Notes: generated from the letters alone by a model not told the origin. Counted from the stretch's first letter, positions 6,624-16,133 are shown. The stretch is 38,633 nucleotides of DNA from Flavobacteriales bacterium UBA7666 (GCA_002483265.1 DLHO01000024.1:1-38633), one strand, 5' to 3'. A program made the numbers and translations.

Positions 6624-8003
6624 ATGCATATTTACACACAAGAATATTCCTTTAACACCGACAACTACACTTCAGTAGGATTGTATCTATCATTCAAAAA
6701 TCGTTTCCGATCTCCTTGTTTATTGGAAAGCAACGATTACAGTGATCGAACTTCAAGTAAATCCTTTATCGGGTTAAATCCACTCATTGATATTCAAGTT
6801 TTTTTAACTGAAATTCAAATTCAAGAATCAGATACTATCTCAATAATTCCAATTGATCATCCTCAGAAAATCACAGAACAAATTCAGGCAATACTTGCCA
6901 AATATCAATTTGAAAACGATTTTGAAAACAATGGATTTCTCAGCTACTTCAGTTTTGAATTTGCTCATTTTGAAGAACAAATTCTTACTTCAACTTCTGA
7001 ATTAAATCTTCCGTTAGCGCGCTTTACTCTTTTTGAATACCTGATTGTAATGGATCATTTTCACGATCAGGGAAGCATCTTGTCAAATACGCTAAAATCA
7101 CATCAAAAAAGTGATCAGGAGTTCTTAGAATTACTTCGGCTGAACAAGGCTTCCGAGCTTCCATTTGAAGTTTTGGACGAAGAAAAACCCCTTGTTTCTG
7201 AAGGTGAATTCATTGAGTTAGTCCAACTGGCAAAAGAGCACATTTATCAAGGAGATGTGTTTCAATTAGTTGTCTCCAGACCTTTCGAACAAGCATTTTT
7301 CGGAGACGATTTTCAAGTTTACAGACAGCTGAGAAGATTAAATCCTTCGCCGTATCTTTTTTATTTGGACATGGAGTCTTATCGGTTATTTGGTTCTTCA
7401 CCGGAGACACAAATTCAATTGAAGAATGGTAGAGCTGAAGTTCATCCAATTGCCGGGACAGTTCGGAAAACAGGTGATCGAGCTATTGACACCCAACTCG
7501 TTCAACACTTAATACAGGATGAAAAAGAGAATGCGGAACATACCATGCTGGTTGATTTGGCTCGAAATGATTTAAGCAAACATGGTCATTCCGTAAAAAT
7601 TGAATCCTTCAAAGAAGTTCAACATTTCTCACATGTGATTCATTTAGTTTCGAAAGTAACTGCTCTGACCGGAGAAAATGCGCTTTCCTTATTCAATGGA
7701 ACTTTTCCCGCAGGAACACTTTCAGGAACACCTAAACCAAAGGCCTTAGAGCTTCTAAATCAGTATGAAAAAAATGAACGTGGATTTTATGGCGGAGCAG
7801 TCGGATTCATTCACACCAATGGAAACATGAATCTGGCCATCATTATTCGCAGCGCTTTGAGCAGCAATAACACATTACGCTATCAGGCAGGTGCCGGAAT
7901 CGTTTTGGATTCAGTACCAGAAAATGAACTAGAAGAGGTAACAAACAAATTGGGTGCAATCCGCAAAGCAATTCATCGTGCCACAAAACCAAATTCATTA
8001 TGA
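6624..8003 (+). CDS. trpE: Anthranilate synthase component I
   Basis: Converts chorismate plus ammonia to anthranilate, first committed step of tryptophan synthesis, with TrpG supplying ammonia from glutamine. The 459-residue protein has the chorismate-binding fold: HPIAGT at 274-279, GTLSGTPK at 364-371 and NPSPYLFYL at 240-248. The N-terminal LLES at 33-36 corresponds to the tryptophan feedback site of studied TrpE enzymes, and with NPSPYLFY it supports allosteric inhibition as well as the attenuation upstream. It is the first structural gene of the operon and overlaps trpG by 4 bp (ATGA). PabB is the main alternative, but LLES and the full trp operon context make TrpE nearly certain. Confidence 0.96.
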   Translation: MHIYTQEYSFNTDNYTSVGLYLSFKNRFRSPCLLESNDYSDRTSSKSFIGLNPLIDIQVFLTEIQIQESDTISIIPIDHPQKITEQIQAILAKYQFENDFENNGFLSYFSFEFAHFEEQILTSTSELNLPLARFTLFEYLIVMDHFHDQGSILSNTLKSHQKSDQEFLELLRLNKASELPFEVLDEEKPLVSEGEFIELVQLAKEHIYQGDVFQLVVSRPFEQAFFGDDFQVYRQLRRLNPSPYLFYLDMESYRLFGSSPETQIQLKNGRAEVHPIAGTVRKTGDRAIDTQLVQHLIQDEKENAEHTMLVDLARNDLSKHGHSVKIESFKEVQHFSHVIHLVSKVTALTGENALSLFNGTFPAGTLSGTPKPKALELLNQYEKNERGFYGGAVGFIHTNGNMNLAIIIRSALSSNNTLRYQAGAGIVLDSVPENELEEVTNKLGAIRKAIHRATKPNSL

Positions 8004-8566
8004 AAATTGCAGTAATCGACAACTTTGATTCGTTTGTTTTTAATCTGATTCGCTACATCAAAGAAGAGGGGCACGAAGTATTTGTTCAACGGAACAATCA
8101 GATTGATTTTAAGGCACTGGAATCTGCTGATGCTATTTTACTTTCTCCTGGTCCCGGAATTCCATCACAAGCTGGCGAACTTTTGGAAGTGATTAATCGA
8201 TTTCATGGAAGAAAACCAATTCTGGGTGTGTGTCTGGGACATCAGGCAATAGCAACACATTTCGGAGATTCACTCACTCGCTGTTTAGCTCCAATACATG
8301 GAAAATCTGCCCGAATAACCATTACTAAAGAGTCTGCCATTTTTCAAAATCTTCCGAAGGAAATAGATGTAGGAAGATATCATAGCTGGCAAACTCAAAT
8401 TTCTGCATCAAGTGAATTGGAAATTACTGCATGGAGTGAAGATGCTGTCGTAATGGCTATTCAACACAAAACACATCCAACTATCGGAGTTCAATTTCAC
8501 CCGGAATCGATATTAACTCCGCATGGGCGAAAAATGATTCAAAACTGGTTAAATACTTACGCATGA
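8000..8566 (+). CDS. trpG: Anthranilate synthase component II (glutamine amidotransferase)
   Basis: Class I glutamine amidotransferase of 188 residues that hydrolyses glutamine and channels ammonia to TrpE. The nucleophile is Cys78 in GVCLGHQAI, and the catalytic pair His167/Glu169 lies in QFHPES. The oxyanion-type LLSPGPG motif is at 48-53. The length is normal for the stand-alone subunit, not fused to TrpD. ATG overlaps the trpE stop, and its own stop overlaps the trpD start, both by 4 bp. In many bacteria this subunit also serves PabB; nothing here tells whether that is so. Confidence 0.95.
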   Translation: MKIAVIDNFDSFVFNLIRYIKEEGHEVFVQRNNQIDFKALESADAILLSPGPGIPSQAGELLEVINRFHGRKPILGVCLGHQAIATHFGDSLTRCLAPIHGKSARITITKESAIFQNLPKEIDVGRYHSWQTQISASSELEITAWSEDAVVMAIQHKTHPTIGVQFHPESILTPHGRKMIQNWLNTYA

Positions 8567-9543
8567 ATTACCTCAAAAAATTAATAGACAACGGCACTTT
8601 AAGCCGCGAAGAAGCCCGCAGCTGCATGATTCAAATCGGGCAAAACGAGATTTCAGACCCGCAAATTGTGGCTATTATAACAAGCATTCAAATGCGTGGA
8701 TTACAACTTCCCGAACTGGAGGGATTTCGGGATGCTTTAATCGAATTAGCGAAACCCTTGTTCCTTCAAGTAGAACAAAGTATTGATTGCTGCGGAACCG
8801 GTGGTGATGGAAAAAACACTTTCAATATTTCCACATTAACTTCATTCATTCTGGCATCCATGGGTTACAAAGTAGTAAAACATGGAAATTATGGCGTGAG
8901 TTCCTTGTGCGGTTCATCCACTGTTCTTGAGTACTTGGGATATGAATTCTCATCGGATCCGCAAGAATTACAACGTCAATTAGATCGAAACAACATTTGT
9001 TTTCTTCACGCTCCTTTGTTCCATCCGGCTTTACAACGAGTTACTCCTTTGCGAAAATCTTTGGGAATTGTGACTTTATTCAATGGGCTTGGTCCATTAG
9101 TCAATCCACATCATTCTACACATCAATTAACAGGCACTTACTCTTTAGAACTTGCAAAGCAATACCAACACATTCTAAAACCAATGCGGACTAATTTTGC
9201 TGTTCTTCATGGACTTTCAGGATATGATGAACTTACTTTTATTGGAGGAACACGTGTTTTAAAAGCGAAGAACGACCAATTGATTCAAGATGCACCCAAC
9301 AAGCTTCAGATTCATCTGGAAGAGATTTCCGGAGGGAATTCGGTGGCGGAATCTGCACACATCTTTACATCAATATTACGAGGAGCGGGGACAACAAGTC
9401 AAAATACAGTGCTTGCAGGAAATGTAGCGCTTGCAATCCAAACTTTCGAACCAGAACTCTCTTTTGAAAACGCATTCATTCAAGCCTATGAGCAGATCCA
9501 AAGCGGAAAATCTTTTTACACCTTTAAAAACGCCTGTTTATGA
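8563..9543 (+). CDS. trpD: Anthranilate phosphoribosyltransferase
   Basis: Transfers the phosphoribosyl group of PRPP to anthranilate. The 326-residue protein has the family signature GTGGDGKNTFNIST at 78-91 (PRPP binding), KHGN at 106-109 and the following SSLCGSS, plus the N-terminal helical dimer domain (1-70). It is a few residues shorter than the usual 330-345. It shares 4-bp overlaps with trpG and trpC. No oddities in the active-site motifs. Confidence 0.95.
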   Translation: MNYLKKLIDNGTLSREEARSCMIQIGQNEISDPQIVAIITSIQMRGLQLPELEGFRDALIELAKPLFLQVEQSIDCCGTGGDGKNTFNISTLTSFILASMGYKVVKHGNYGVSSLCGSSTVLEYLGYEFSSDPQELQRQLDRNNICFLHAPLFHPALQRVTPLRKSLGIVTLFNGLGPLVNPHHSTHQLTGTYSLELAKQYQHILKPMRTNFAVLHGLSGYDELTFIGGTRVLKAKNDQLIQDAPNKLQIHLEEISGGNSVAESAHIFTSILRGAGTTSQNTVLAGNVALAIQTFEPELSFENAFIQAYEQIQSGKSFYTFKNACL

Positions 9544-10313
9544 GTCATCTTTTAAATGAAATCGTTGCAAACAAACACCGGGAGATTCAAAAATTAAAAC
9601 AATCGATCGGATTATCGGATTACATTCAAAATCCGCTTTTTGATCGAACAGCAATCCCCCTTAAGCAACATCTCCAAAATCAATTTGGAATACTCGCAGA
9701 AATCAAGCGAAAATCTCCAAGTGCAGGTGAAATAAGTTCAAACCTGAATATTCTGTCGCAAGTTGAACTCTATGAAAACCAAAATGCTATGGGAATATCT
9801 GTTTTAACGGATCACAACTATTTTGGTGGATCAATTGAAGATCTGAAACAAATCCGTTTGAAAACCAAATTACCTCTTTTACGAAAAGAATTCATTGTAG
9901 ATGAATACCAACTTTTTGAGAGTAAGGCTGCTGGCGCGGATTCCATTTTATTGATTGCTTCTATTTTGGAAAAAGAACAAGCTCATCAATTGACAATTGT
10001 TGCAAAAAGCTTGGGTTTAGAAGTTCTGTTTGAAATTCACTCCTTTGACGAATTGACGAAACTCAATGATGAAATTGATATACTGTTGGTCAATAATCGA
10101 AACCTAAAAACCCAGGAAACCAAGCTCGAACATTCTTTCAACCTCGCATCTTATCTCCCTGAAAATATGCTGAAAATTTCAGCTTCAGGAATTTCAAACT
10201 CACATCAATTAAAGAAATTACAGGATCTTGGTTTCGACGGAGCATTAGTAGGTGAAAGCCTTTTAAAAGGAGAATTCATCTTCGAACAAAATTCCAAAAT
10301 GCTTAGTCTATGA
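9540..10313 (+). CDS. trpC: Indole-3-glycerol phosphate synthase
   Basis: Closes the indole ring by decarboxylation of CdRP to indole-3-glycerol phosphate. A single-domain (beta/alpha)8 protein of 257 residues, not fused to TrpF. Motifs: EIKRKSPSAGEI from 54 (catalytic lysine K56), VLTDHNYFGGS at 88-98, LLRKEFIVDEYQ at 113-124 (K116), VNNRNLKT at 184-191 and SASGIS near the end for phosphate binding. Overlaps trpD and trpF by 4 bp each. Confidence 0.95.
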   Translation: MSHLLNEIVANKHREIQKLKQSIGLSDYIQNPLFDRTAIPLKQHLQNQFGILAEIKRKSPSAGEISSNLNILSQVELYENQNAMGISVLTDHNYFGGSIEDLKQIRLKTKLPLLRKEFIVDEYQLFESKAAGADSILLIASILEKEQAHQLTIVAKSLGLEVLFEIHSFDELTKLNDEIDILLVNNRNLKTQETKLEHSFNLASYLPENMLKISASGISNSHQLKKLQDLGFDGALVGESLLKGEFIFEQNSKMLSL

Positions 10314-10909
10314 AAATCAAAATTTGTGGCTGCAGCAGCGAGCAGTTTTATTCCGGATTATTTGATCTGGATAAAGTGGATTATTTTGGATTCATTTTTT
10401 ATCCCGGCTCTCCTAGATATGTTTCGCAAACTCCAAAAATTTCCGGAAAGAAAGTCGGCGTATTTGTCAATGCCACTCAGGAATTTATTCTTGAAAAAAT
10501 CCAAAAGGAATCTCTGGATGTTATTCAATTTCACGGAACAGAATCGCCCGCAGATATTCGAAAAATAAAAGCGAATGTGATGAAATGGAAAGCTTTCGGA
10601 ATCCAAAATTCGGGTGATTTCGAACAATGCAAGGCTTATGAAGGAATTGTTGACGCATTCCTATTCGACACAAAAAGTCCACAATTCGGTGGAACCAGTA
10701 AAGTATTCAATTGGGAACTATTGGATGAATACAAAGGAGAAATGCCTTTCTTTTTAAGTGGCGGGATTTCCAAAGAGCATGTTGATCGATTAAAAAAAAT
10801 CGACCACCCTCAATTAATTGGTATTGACCTGAACAGTCGTTTTGAAATTGCTCCAAAACAAAAAGACGTTCCATTAATTGAATCATTTATTAAACAATTG
10901 AAAAAATGA
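10310..10909 (+). CDS. trpF: Phosphoribosylanthranilate isomerase
   Basis: Amadori rearrangement of PRA to CdRP, between the TrpD and TrpC steps. The 199-residue (beta/alpha)8 protein carries the two expected catalytic residues: Cys6 in KICG and Asp120 in LFDTKSPQFGGT. The C-terminal FLSGGIS and IDLNSRFE segments match the phosphate-binding end. Translationally coupled to trpC and trpB by 4-bp overlaps. Confidence 0.94.
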   Translation: MKIKICGCSSEQFYSGLFDLDKVDYFGFIFYPGSPRYVSQTPKISGKKVGVFVNATQEFILEKIQKESLDVIQFHGTESPADIRKIKANVMKWKAFGIQNSGDFEQCKAYEGIVDAFLFDTKSPQFGGTSKVFNWELLDEYKGEMPFFLSGGISKEHVDRLKKIDHPQLIGIDLNSRFEIAPKQKDVPLIESFIKQLKK

Positions 10910-12096
10910 AAATCACAGAAACTATTCGTCCGGACGAACTTGGATTTTATGGCGAATTCGGTGGTGCTTACATTCCCGAATTGCTTCGCCCTGCAGTGGA
11001 AGAATTAACCAATTCATACCGGAGTTATTGTTTCACCGAAAGATTTAAATCCGAATACCTGGACTTATTGAAAAATTATGTCGGAAGACCCACTCCCCTG
11101 TACTTCGCTAAAAACTATTCGCAAAAATATGGGACAAAAATCTACTTCAAACGGGAAGATCTTTGCCATACCGGAGCCCACAAAATCAACAATACAATTG
11201 GTCAGATTTTGCTTGCTAAACACATGGGGAAAACTGAAATCATTGCAGAAACCGGAGCTGGTCAACACGGTGTTGCAACAGCAACAGTTTGTGCACTCAT
11301 GGGTTTAAATTGTATTGTTTATATGGGCGAAAAAGATATGGAGCGTCAATCCCCTAATGTGCAACGAATGAAAATGCTTGGAGCAGAAGTAAGGCCAGCA
11401 ACTTGCGGTAGCAAAACATTAAAAGATGCTACCAATGAAGCGATCCGACACTGGATCAATTTCCCGGATTCGTATTATTTGATCGGTTCAGTTGTCGGAC
11501 CTCATCCTTATCCTGAAATGGTTGCTTATTTTCAATCGATTATCTCAGAAGAAATAAAGAATCAGTTAAGGGAAATCGAATCTGCACCTCCATCAAAAAT
11601 AATTGCTTGTGTGGGTGGCGGAAGCAATGCTGCCGGAGCTTTTTATCATTTTTATTCCAACGAAAAAGTTGAACTAATTGCCGTTGAAGCAGCAGGAGAA
11701 GGATTAGAATCAGGAAAAAGTGCCGCAACATCCATTCTCGGTTCTCCGGGCGTAATCCATGGAAGTTTTACTTTATTGATGCAGGATTCTTTCGGTCAGG
11801 TAACAGAACCGCACAGTATCTCTGCCGGACTGGATTATCCGGGAATTGGTCCGCTGCATGCACATACACTTTCACTCGGAAGGACGAAATCGATCCCCAT
11901 CAGAGATGATGAAGCCTTAAATGCAGCCCTGGAATGCTGCAGATTGGAAGGAATTATTCCCGCTTTAGAAAGTGCACACGCATTAGCAGCGCTTGAAAAA
12001 CTAGCATTCAATCCGGAAGAAATAATCATTGTAAATCTTTCCGGAAGAGGTGATAAAGACATGAATACTTATCAAAAAGCATTTCAAAACTTATGA
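10906..12096 (+). CDS. trpB: Tryptophan synthase beta chain
   Basis: PLP enzyme that joins indole and serine to make tryptophan, within the alpha2-beta2 complex. 396 residues, normal length. PLP-forming lysine is K93 in HTGAHKINN; ETGAGQHG at 115-122 is the carboxylate loop; GGGSNAAG at 237-244 binds the PLP phosphate; GRGDKDM near the C-terminus is conserved. It is a TrpB1-type sequence. It overlaps trpF and trpA by 4 bp, which fits equimolar output of the two subunits. Confidence 0.97.
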   Translation: MKITETIRPDELGFYGEFGGAYIPELLRPAVEELTNSYRSYCFTERFKSEYLDLLKNYVGRPTPLYFAKNYSQKYGTKIYFKREDLCHTGAHKINNTIGQILLAKHMGKTEIIAETGAGQHGVATATVCALMGLNCIVYMGEKDMERQSPNVQRMKMLGAEVRPATCGSKTLKDATNEAIRHWINFPDSYYLIGSVVGPHPYPEMVAYFQSIISEEIKNQLREIESAPPSKIIACVGGGSNAAGAFYHFYSNEKVELIAVEAAGEGLESGKSAATSILGSPGVIHGSFTLLMQDSFGQVTEPHSISAGLDYPGIGPLHAHTLSLGRTKSIPIRDDEALNAALECCRLEGIIPALESAHALAALEKLAFNPEEIIIVNLSGRGDKDMNTYQKAFQNL

Positions 12097-12836
12097 ATCC
12101 ATTCAAAAAAACCGGAAAATCTGTCAGTATTTTCATTACAGCCGGATATCCCAAAAAAGAGAGCTTAACAGAACAAATTTTATTCCTGCAAGATCAGGGA
12201 ATTGATTTTTTAGAAATTGGAATTCCCTTTTCCGATCCTATGGCCGACGGACCGGTTATTCAGGAAACCAGTTCGATTGCTTTGAAAAACGGGATGAACT
12301 TAGCTGTATTATTTGAGCAACTTTCAGGAATGAAAGAGCAGATCAAAATTCCGCTGGTTCTAATGGGATATTTGAATCCAATTCTTCAATTTGGTGTGGA
12401 CTCTTTTCTAATCAAATGTGAGTCAGCAGGTATTTCAGGACTCATTATTCCCGATCTTTCATTTGAATTGGTTGAAAAAAAATACCAACACAGTTTTGGC
12501 AGCTCTAAGATTCCGCTTATTTACTTAATCACGCCGGCTACATCCGATTCAAGAATCGCCCAAATCGCGCAACTAAGCACAAAATCCTTCATTTACTTAG
12601 TAGGACAAAACAAAATCACAGGTTCTTCTTATTCCTTATCGGAACACCAGGTTAGGTATTCGGAGCTCCAATTATTAAGTAATGGAGTGCCTCTATTTTT
12701 AGGTTTTGGAATTTCAACTGCTGCTCAAAAGCAAGAGGCATCCAATTATACGGATGGTGTCATTATTGGATCGGCCTATTTACAAGCACTTTCAAAGAAG
12801 ACGGAAGAAGAATTTCTTGAAAACCTGCTGAGTTAA
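12093..12836 (+). CDS. trpA: Tryptophan synthase alpha chain
   Basis: Cleaves indole-3-glycerol phosphate to indole and glyceraldehyde-3-phosphate and passes indole to TrpB through the complex tunnel. At 247 residues it is slightly shorter than the usual 260-270. Catalytic residues are visible: Glu41 in FLEIGIPFSDP and Asp52 in MADGPVIQ. GFGIS near 208 matches the phosphate-binding loop. Last gene of the trp set; no terminator is seen in the 36 bp before the MFS gene, so read-through is possible. Confidence 0.95.
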   Translation: MNPFKKTGKSVSIFITAGYPKKESLTEQILFLQDQGIDFLEIGIPFSDPMADGPVIQETSSIALKNGMNLAVLFEQLSGMKEQIKIPLVLMGYLNPILQFGVDSFLIKCESAGISGLIIPDLSFELVEKKYQHSFGSSKIPLIYLITPATSDSRIAQIAQLSTKSFIYLVGQNKITGSSYSLSEHQVRYSELQLLSNGVPLFLGFGISTAAQKQEASNYTDGVIIGSAYLQALSKKTEEEFLENLLS

Positions 12837-12859
12837 CACCTCTTTATTGAAGGAAGCAT

Positions 12860-12867
12860 TAAATTTG
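12860..12867 (+). promoter_or_regulatory. Possible -7 element before the MFS gene
   Basis: TAAATTTG matches TAnnTTTG but lies only 5 nt from the MFS start codon and lacks a well-spaced TTTG, so it would give an almost leaderless message. It may be chance. Confidence 0.3.
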
Positions 12868-12872
12868 CAGGC

Positions 12873-14084
12873 ATGAAAGCAGAAGCAGTTCCATTTAATG
12901 CTAAAAAAACAGTTTATCCCATTTTATTTGCTGTTTGTTGTGGTCATTTTCTAAACGATCTGATGCAGGCGGTTCTTCCGGCTTCCTATCCGATCTTAAA
13001 AGACTCCTATAATCTGAGCTACACTCAAATTGGTTTTATCACTTTCGCTTTTCAAATCACTTCTTCTCTTCTGCAACCGGTTGTTGGTACTTTTACGGAT
13101 AAAAAACCTCAGCCCTATTCGTTCACCGTGGGAATGCTCTTTGCTTTTTCCGGGTTGATCACGCTTTCTCTAGCCTCTAATTTCACAATGATTCTACTAG
13201 CCGCTTGCTTAATCGGAATGGGATCATCTATTTTCCATCCGGAGGCATCCCGTGTTGCTTATTATGCGTCCGGCGGACGAAGAGGATTTGCTCAATCCAT
13301 TTTTCAATTGGGAGGAAATGGAGGAAGTGCAATTGGGCCGTTGCTCATTGCTTTCATTGCTATTCCATTCGGACAATACACCATTGCGTTCTTTGCGCTT
13401 TTTGCTATTGTTGGAGGATTTATTTTATTCAAAGTCAGCAATTGGTACAAAGGCTATTTAACTCATAGCTCTTTCAAGAAAAACGCTTACAATGAAGAAC
13501 CATTGGGTTTATCTCAATCACGGATCATACTTTCTATTGTTATTTTGCTTTTATTGATTTTCTCTAAATATTTCTTCACGGCAAGTATCTCAAACTATTA
13601 CGTGTTCTATCTGGAAGAAAAATTTGGTTTATCTGAAACTGCTAGTCAGATGCATTTATTCCTGTACTTACTCGCTTTTACACTCGGAACATTGTTTGGC
13701 GGACCACTAGGAGATAAATTCGGGCGGAAGAAGATTATCTGGTTCTCTATTTTAGGAGCAGCTCCTTTTTCACTGGCATTGCCTTACATTGATAGTTTGT
13801 TGTGGACGAGTGTATGCATTGTTTGTGCCGGAGCCATTTTAGCTTCTGCCTTTTCATCCATTTTGGTCTATGCACAGGAACTCTTACCCGGAAGAATTGG
13901 AATGGTTTCCGGTTTGTTTTATGGATTTGCATTCGGGATGGGAGGATTAGGCTCTGCAATCTTAGGTGGGATTATTGACAAAACAAGTGTCACTTATGTC
14001 TATCATTTATGTTCCTATCTGCCTTTGATCGGAATGGTGACCATCTTTTTGCCAAATATCAAGAAGAGAAGAGCAAAAGTCTAA
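12873..14084 (+). CDS. MFS transporter, fosmidomycin resistance (Fsr)-like
   Basis: Inner-membrane carrier of 403 residues with about 12 predicted membrane segments. The N-terminal CCGHFLNDLMQAVLPASYPILK, continuing into a DKKPQPYSF loop, is the pattern of the Fsr branch of the major facilitator superfamily, whose namesake exports fosmidomycin in E. coli. The cytoplasmic loop GDKFGRKK in the second half is an MFS motif A relative. It lies 36 bp after trpA on the same strand. Its substrate here is unknown; proximity to trp genes could hint at an aromatic metabolite, but this is speculative. Confidence 0.85.
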   Translation: MKAEAVPFNAKKTVYPILFAVCCGHFLNDLMQAVLPASYPILKDSYNLSYTQIGFITFAFQITSSLLQPVVGTFTDKKPQPYSFTVGMLFAFSGLITLSLASNFTMILLAACLIGMGSSIFHPEASRVAYYASGGRRGFAQSIFQLGGNGGSAIGPLLIAFIAIPFGQYTIAFFALFAIVGGFILFKVSNWYKGYLTHSSFKKNAYNEEPLGLSQSRIILSIVILLLLIFSKYFFTASISNYYVFYLEEKFGLSETASQMHLFLYLLAFTLGTLFGGPLGDKFGRKKIIWFSILGAAPFSLALPYIDSLLWTSVCIVCAGAILASAFSSILVYAQELLPGRIGMVSGLFYGFAFGMGGLGSAILGGIIDKTSVTYVYHLCSYLPLIGMVTIFLPNIKKRRAKV

Positions 14085-14209
14085 TTTGATCCGAAAACTC
14101 AAAATTCTCAAATTTTTAAATTTCAGAATTCGCTTATTCGTAAAGAATAGTCTTCCCAAAGATAGGAACAGATTTAATGATATTAATTTGATTTACAGAC
14201 GATTGAATT

Positions 14210-14881
14210 CTATTTATTTTTCACAGGCGCTTGATAAAACTCCTTCAAATACGCTGGTTCAAAATAAGCCACATCTTCAAACTCCTGTTTCAAAAATTGG
14301 TCGTAAGCACCTGTAATTTGACCTTTTGCTGAAGGATCTAATTCCAAATCAAACTCGATATTCCGATCTTTCCAAAGTTCTTCCATCTTTTGCGCACCGT
14401 CTCCGAAACAAACGAATGGTTCAAAATCGGTATAAGAACTCTCATCCAAAACATCTGCGCTAACAGGTTTTAAAATCTCTGACTCGAAATTGGTAATCAA
14501 TGAAAAAACTTCCATTCTTCGCGCATCAATCATCGGACAAAGTATAGCATTTGGATAAACTATTCGAGCTACTTCGGCCATAGCCTGAAGCGTATCTATT
14601 GAAATGAGTGGAATATTCAACGCATAACACAATCCTTTAGCCGTCGAAACTCCAATTCTTAAACCGGTGTAAGATCCCGGTCCTGCAGAAACAGAAACAG
14701 CCGATAGGTTTTGCGCTGTTATTCCCTGAAGATTCAACACCTTCTGAATAAGAATGGTTAATTGCTCTCCATGAGAATATCCTTCGTCTTTAAATTCCTG
14801 AAGCTGGGTTAATTCTCCGTTCAAAGACAAAGCAACAGAACATACTTTTGTTGCCGTTTCAATATGTAAAATGAGTGTCAT
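14210..14881 (-). CDS. tsaB: tRNA threonylcarbamoyladenosine biosynthesis protein TsaB
   Basis: Partner of TsaD and TsaE in making the t6A37 modification of ANN-decoding tRNAs; a degenerate ASKHA-fold protein that serves as scaffold. The 223-residue sequence begins LILHIETATKVCSVAL and carries the diagnostic VSAGPGSYTGLRIGVSTAKGL at about 64-84. The gene begins 6 bp after the upstream response regulator's stop, suggesting co-transcription. It converges with the MFS gene across a 125-bp AT-rich gap with no strong terminator. Confidence 0.94.
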   Translation of the reverse strand: MTLILHIETATKVCSVALSLNGELTQLQEFKDEGYSHGEQLTILIQKVLNLQGITAQNLSAVSVSAGPGSYTGLRIGVSTAKGLCYALNIPLISIDTLQAMAEVARIVYPNAILCPMIDARRMEVFSLITNFESEILKPVSADVLDESSYTDFEPFVCFGDGAQKMEELWKDRNIEFDLELDPSAKGQITGAYDQFLKQEFEDVAYFEPAYLKEFYQAPVKNK

Positions 14882-14887
14882 TCTTTT

Positions 14888-15580
14888 TTAAGCTAAAACT
14901 TCCAGTTTAAATCCGATACCATGAATATTGGAAATCGCAATTTTAGGATCCATAGAAAAGTATTTTCTCAATTTGGTAATAAAAACATCCATACTTCTAC
15001 CGGCAAAATAGTCATCCTGACCCCAAACGGCAGTTAAGATATTTTCTCTTGGAACCACTGCATTTTTGAATTTACAGAGGATCTTCAATACCATTGCCTC
15101 CTTCTTTGTTAGTGTTTTTTCAAACTCCGGATGTTTTAAAATGAAATTCTCGGTGTCAAAAGTATAACTTCCAATCTGAACAATTTTTTGTTCAGGTTCA
15201 TCCTGAATATTTACTCGTTTCAAAAGTGCTTTAACACGAACAGAAAGCTCGTCGAAAGAAAATGGTTTGGTTAAATAATCGTCTCCTCCGGCATTAAACC
15301 CAGCAATTTTATCCTCTGTCATTGCTTTTGCAGTGAGGAAAAGGATCGGGATTTCCTGATTCATTGTTCGGATTTCACGAGCCAGCGTAAAGCCATCTTT
15401 TTTTGGCATCATCACATCAAAAATACACATGTGAAATTCATCTTCTGAAAATCGCATGTGTCCGTCCATTCCATTTGTACAAAGTACCACTTGATAGCCT
15501 TCTGATTTCAACTGATCTGAAATAACAAATCCCAAATTGGCATCATCTTCAACCAATAATATTTTAGCCTTTGGTTTCAT
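14888..15580 (-). CDS. OmpR-family response regulator (RprY-like)
   Basis: DNA-binding two-component regulator of 230 residues. Receiver domain 1-120: acidic pocket E11-D12-D13, phosphoacceptor D55 in IFDVMMP, T83 and K105 in LTKPF. The winged-helix output domain covers about 130-228, ending SNIHGIGFKLEV. It resembles the RprY regulators common in Bacteroidota. No sensor kinase gene is adjacent, so the partner is elsewhere. tsaB follows 6 bp downstream. A hairpin-plus-T-run terminator lies 80 bp upstream of the start on the same strand, so it either ends a short separate RNA or attenuates this gene. Confidence 0.92.
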   Translation of the reverse strand: MKPKAKILLVEDDANLGFVISDQLKSEGYQVVLCTNGMDGHMRFSEDEFHMCIFDVMMPKKDGFTLAREIRTMNQEIPILFLTAKAMTEDKIAGFNAGGDDYLTKPFSFDELSVRVKALLKRVNIQDEPEQKIVQIGSYTFDTENFILKHPEFEKTLTKKEAMVLKILCKFKNAVVPRENILTAVWGQDDYFAGRSMDVFITKLRKYFSMDPKIAISNIHGIGFKLEVLA

Positions 15581-15659
15581 TCTAAAATGATTGTTTTTGT
15601 GAAGATACTAAGAAATCGTTTCGGATAAATTATCTCTGTGAAATAGAACGGAATTGCCT

Positions 15660-15734
15660 AAAAAAAGATAAGAGTTCAAGACGGGCGTCTCGAACTCTTA
15701 TCACACTAATCAACCTAACCTACTACTACTGCAA
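15660..15734 (-). ncRNA. Candidate small RNA or attenuated leader upstream of the response regulator
   Basis: On the minus strand, a TATCTTTG element (15735-15742) is followed by about 25 nt and then a 17-bp stem (15686-15702 with 15667-15683, one mismatch, GG loop) and seven Ts (15666-15660). The expected transcript is about 70 nt. It ends 80 nt before the response regulator start, so it could be an independent sRNA or a leader terminating most transcripts of that gene. No convincing leader peptide is seen inside it. Structure is seen; existence of the RNA is inferred. Confidence 0.5.
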
Positions 15735-16133
15735 CAAAGATAAGCCATTACACCATTGGTTTTTCACTTTTTCTGGAGACATACAAAAAAGGACAAATAA
15801 AGGATTTAAAGAATGTAATAAACGAATGCACATACCTTACGTTAAATAATTCACTGATTAGTCAATTACATCTAAAATTGTACAGATTAATCAACAAATA
15901 GACCCGATGAAAAGTATGCAGTCATAACATCCAATTAAATTAAGATTCCAAGAAAGGTCATTTTTTTGATGAAAAAAACATGCGCTTTTTCATGTTGAAT
16001 GGATCAAATGATTGATGAACGGATTTTTTAACAATTTCATAATACAAGACCTTGAGCAAGCCTCTTTTTAACTAGCTCGTTTTAGTTTTTGCAATATAAT
16101 TTCCGAATAATCAAGCTACTCAAAATACTTTCT

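Noticed and set aside
14085..14209. Terminator between the MFS gene and tsaB
   Set aside because: Only a short AAATTT inverted repeat is visible, with no GC-containing stem or proper T run.
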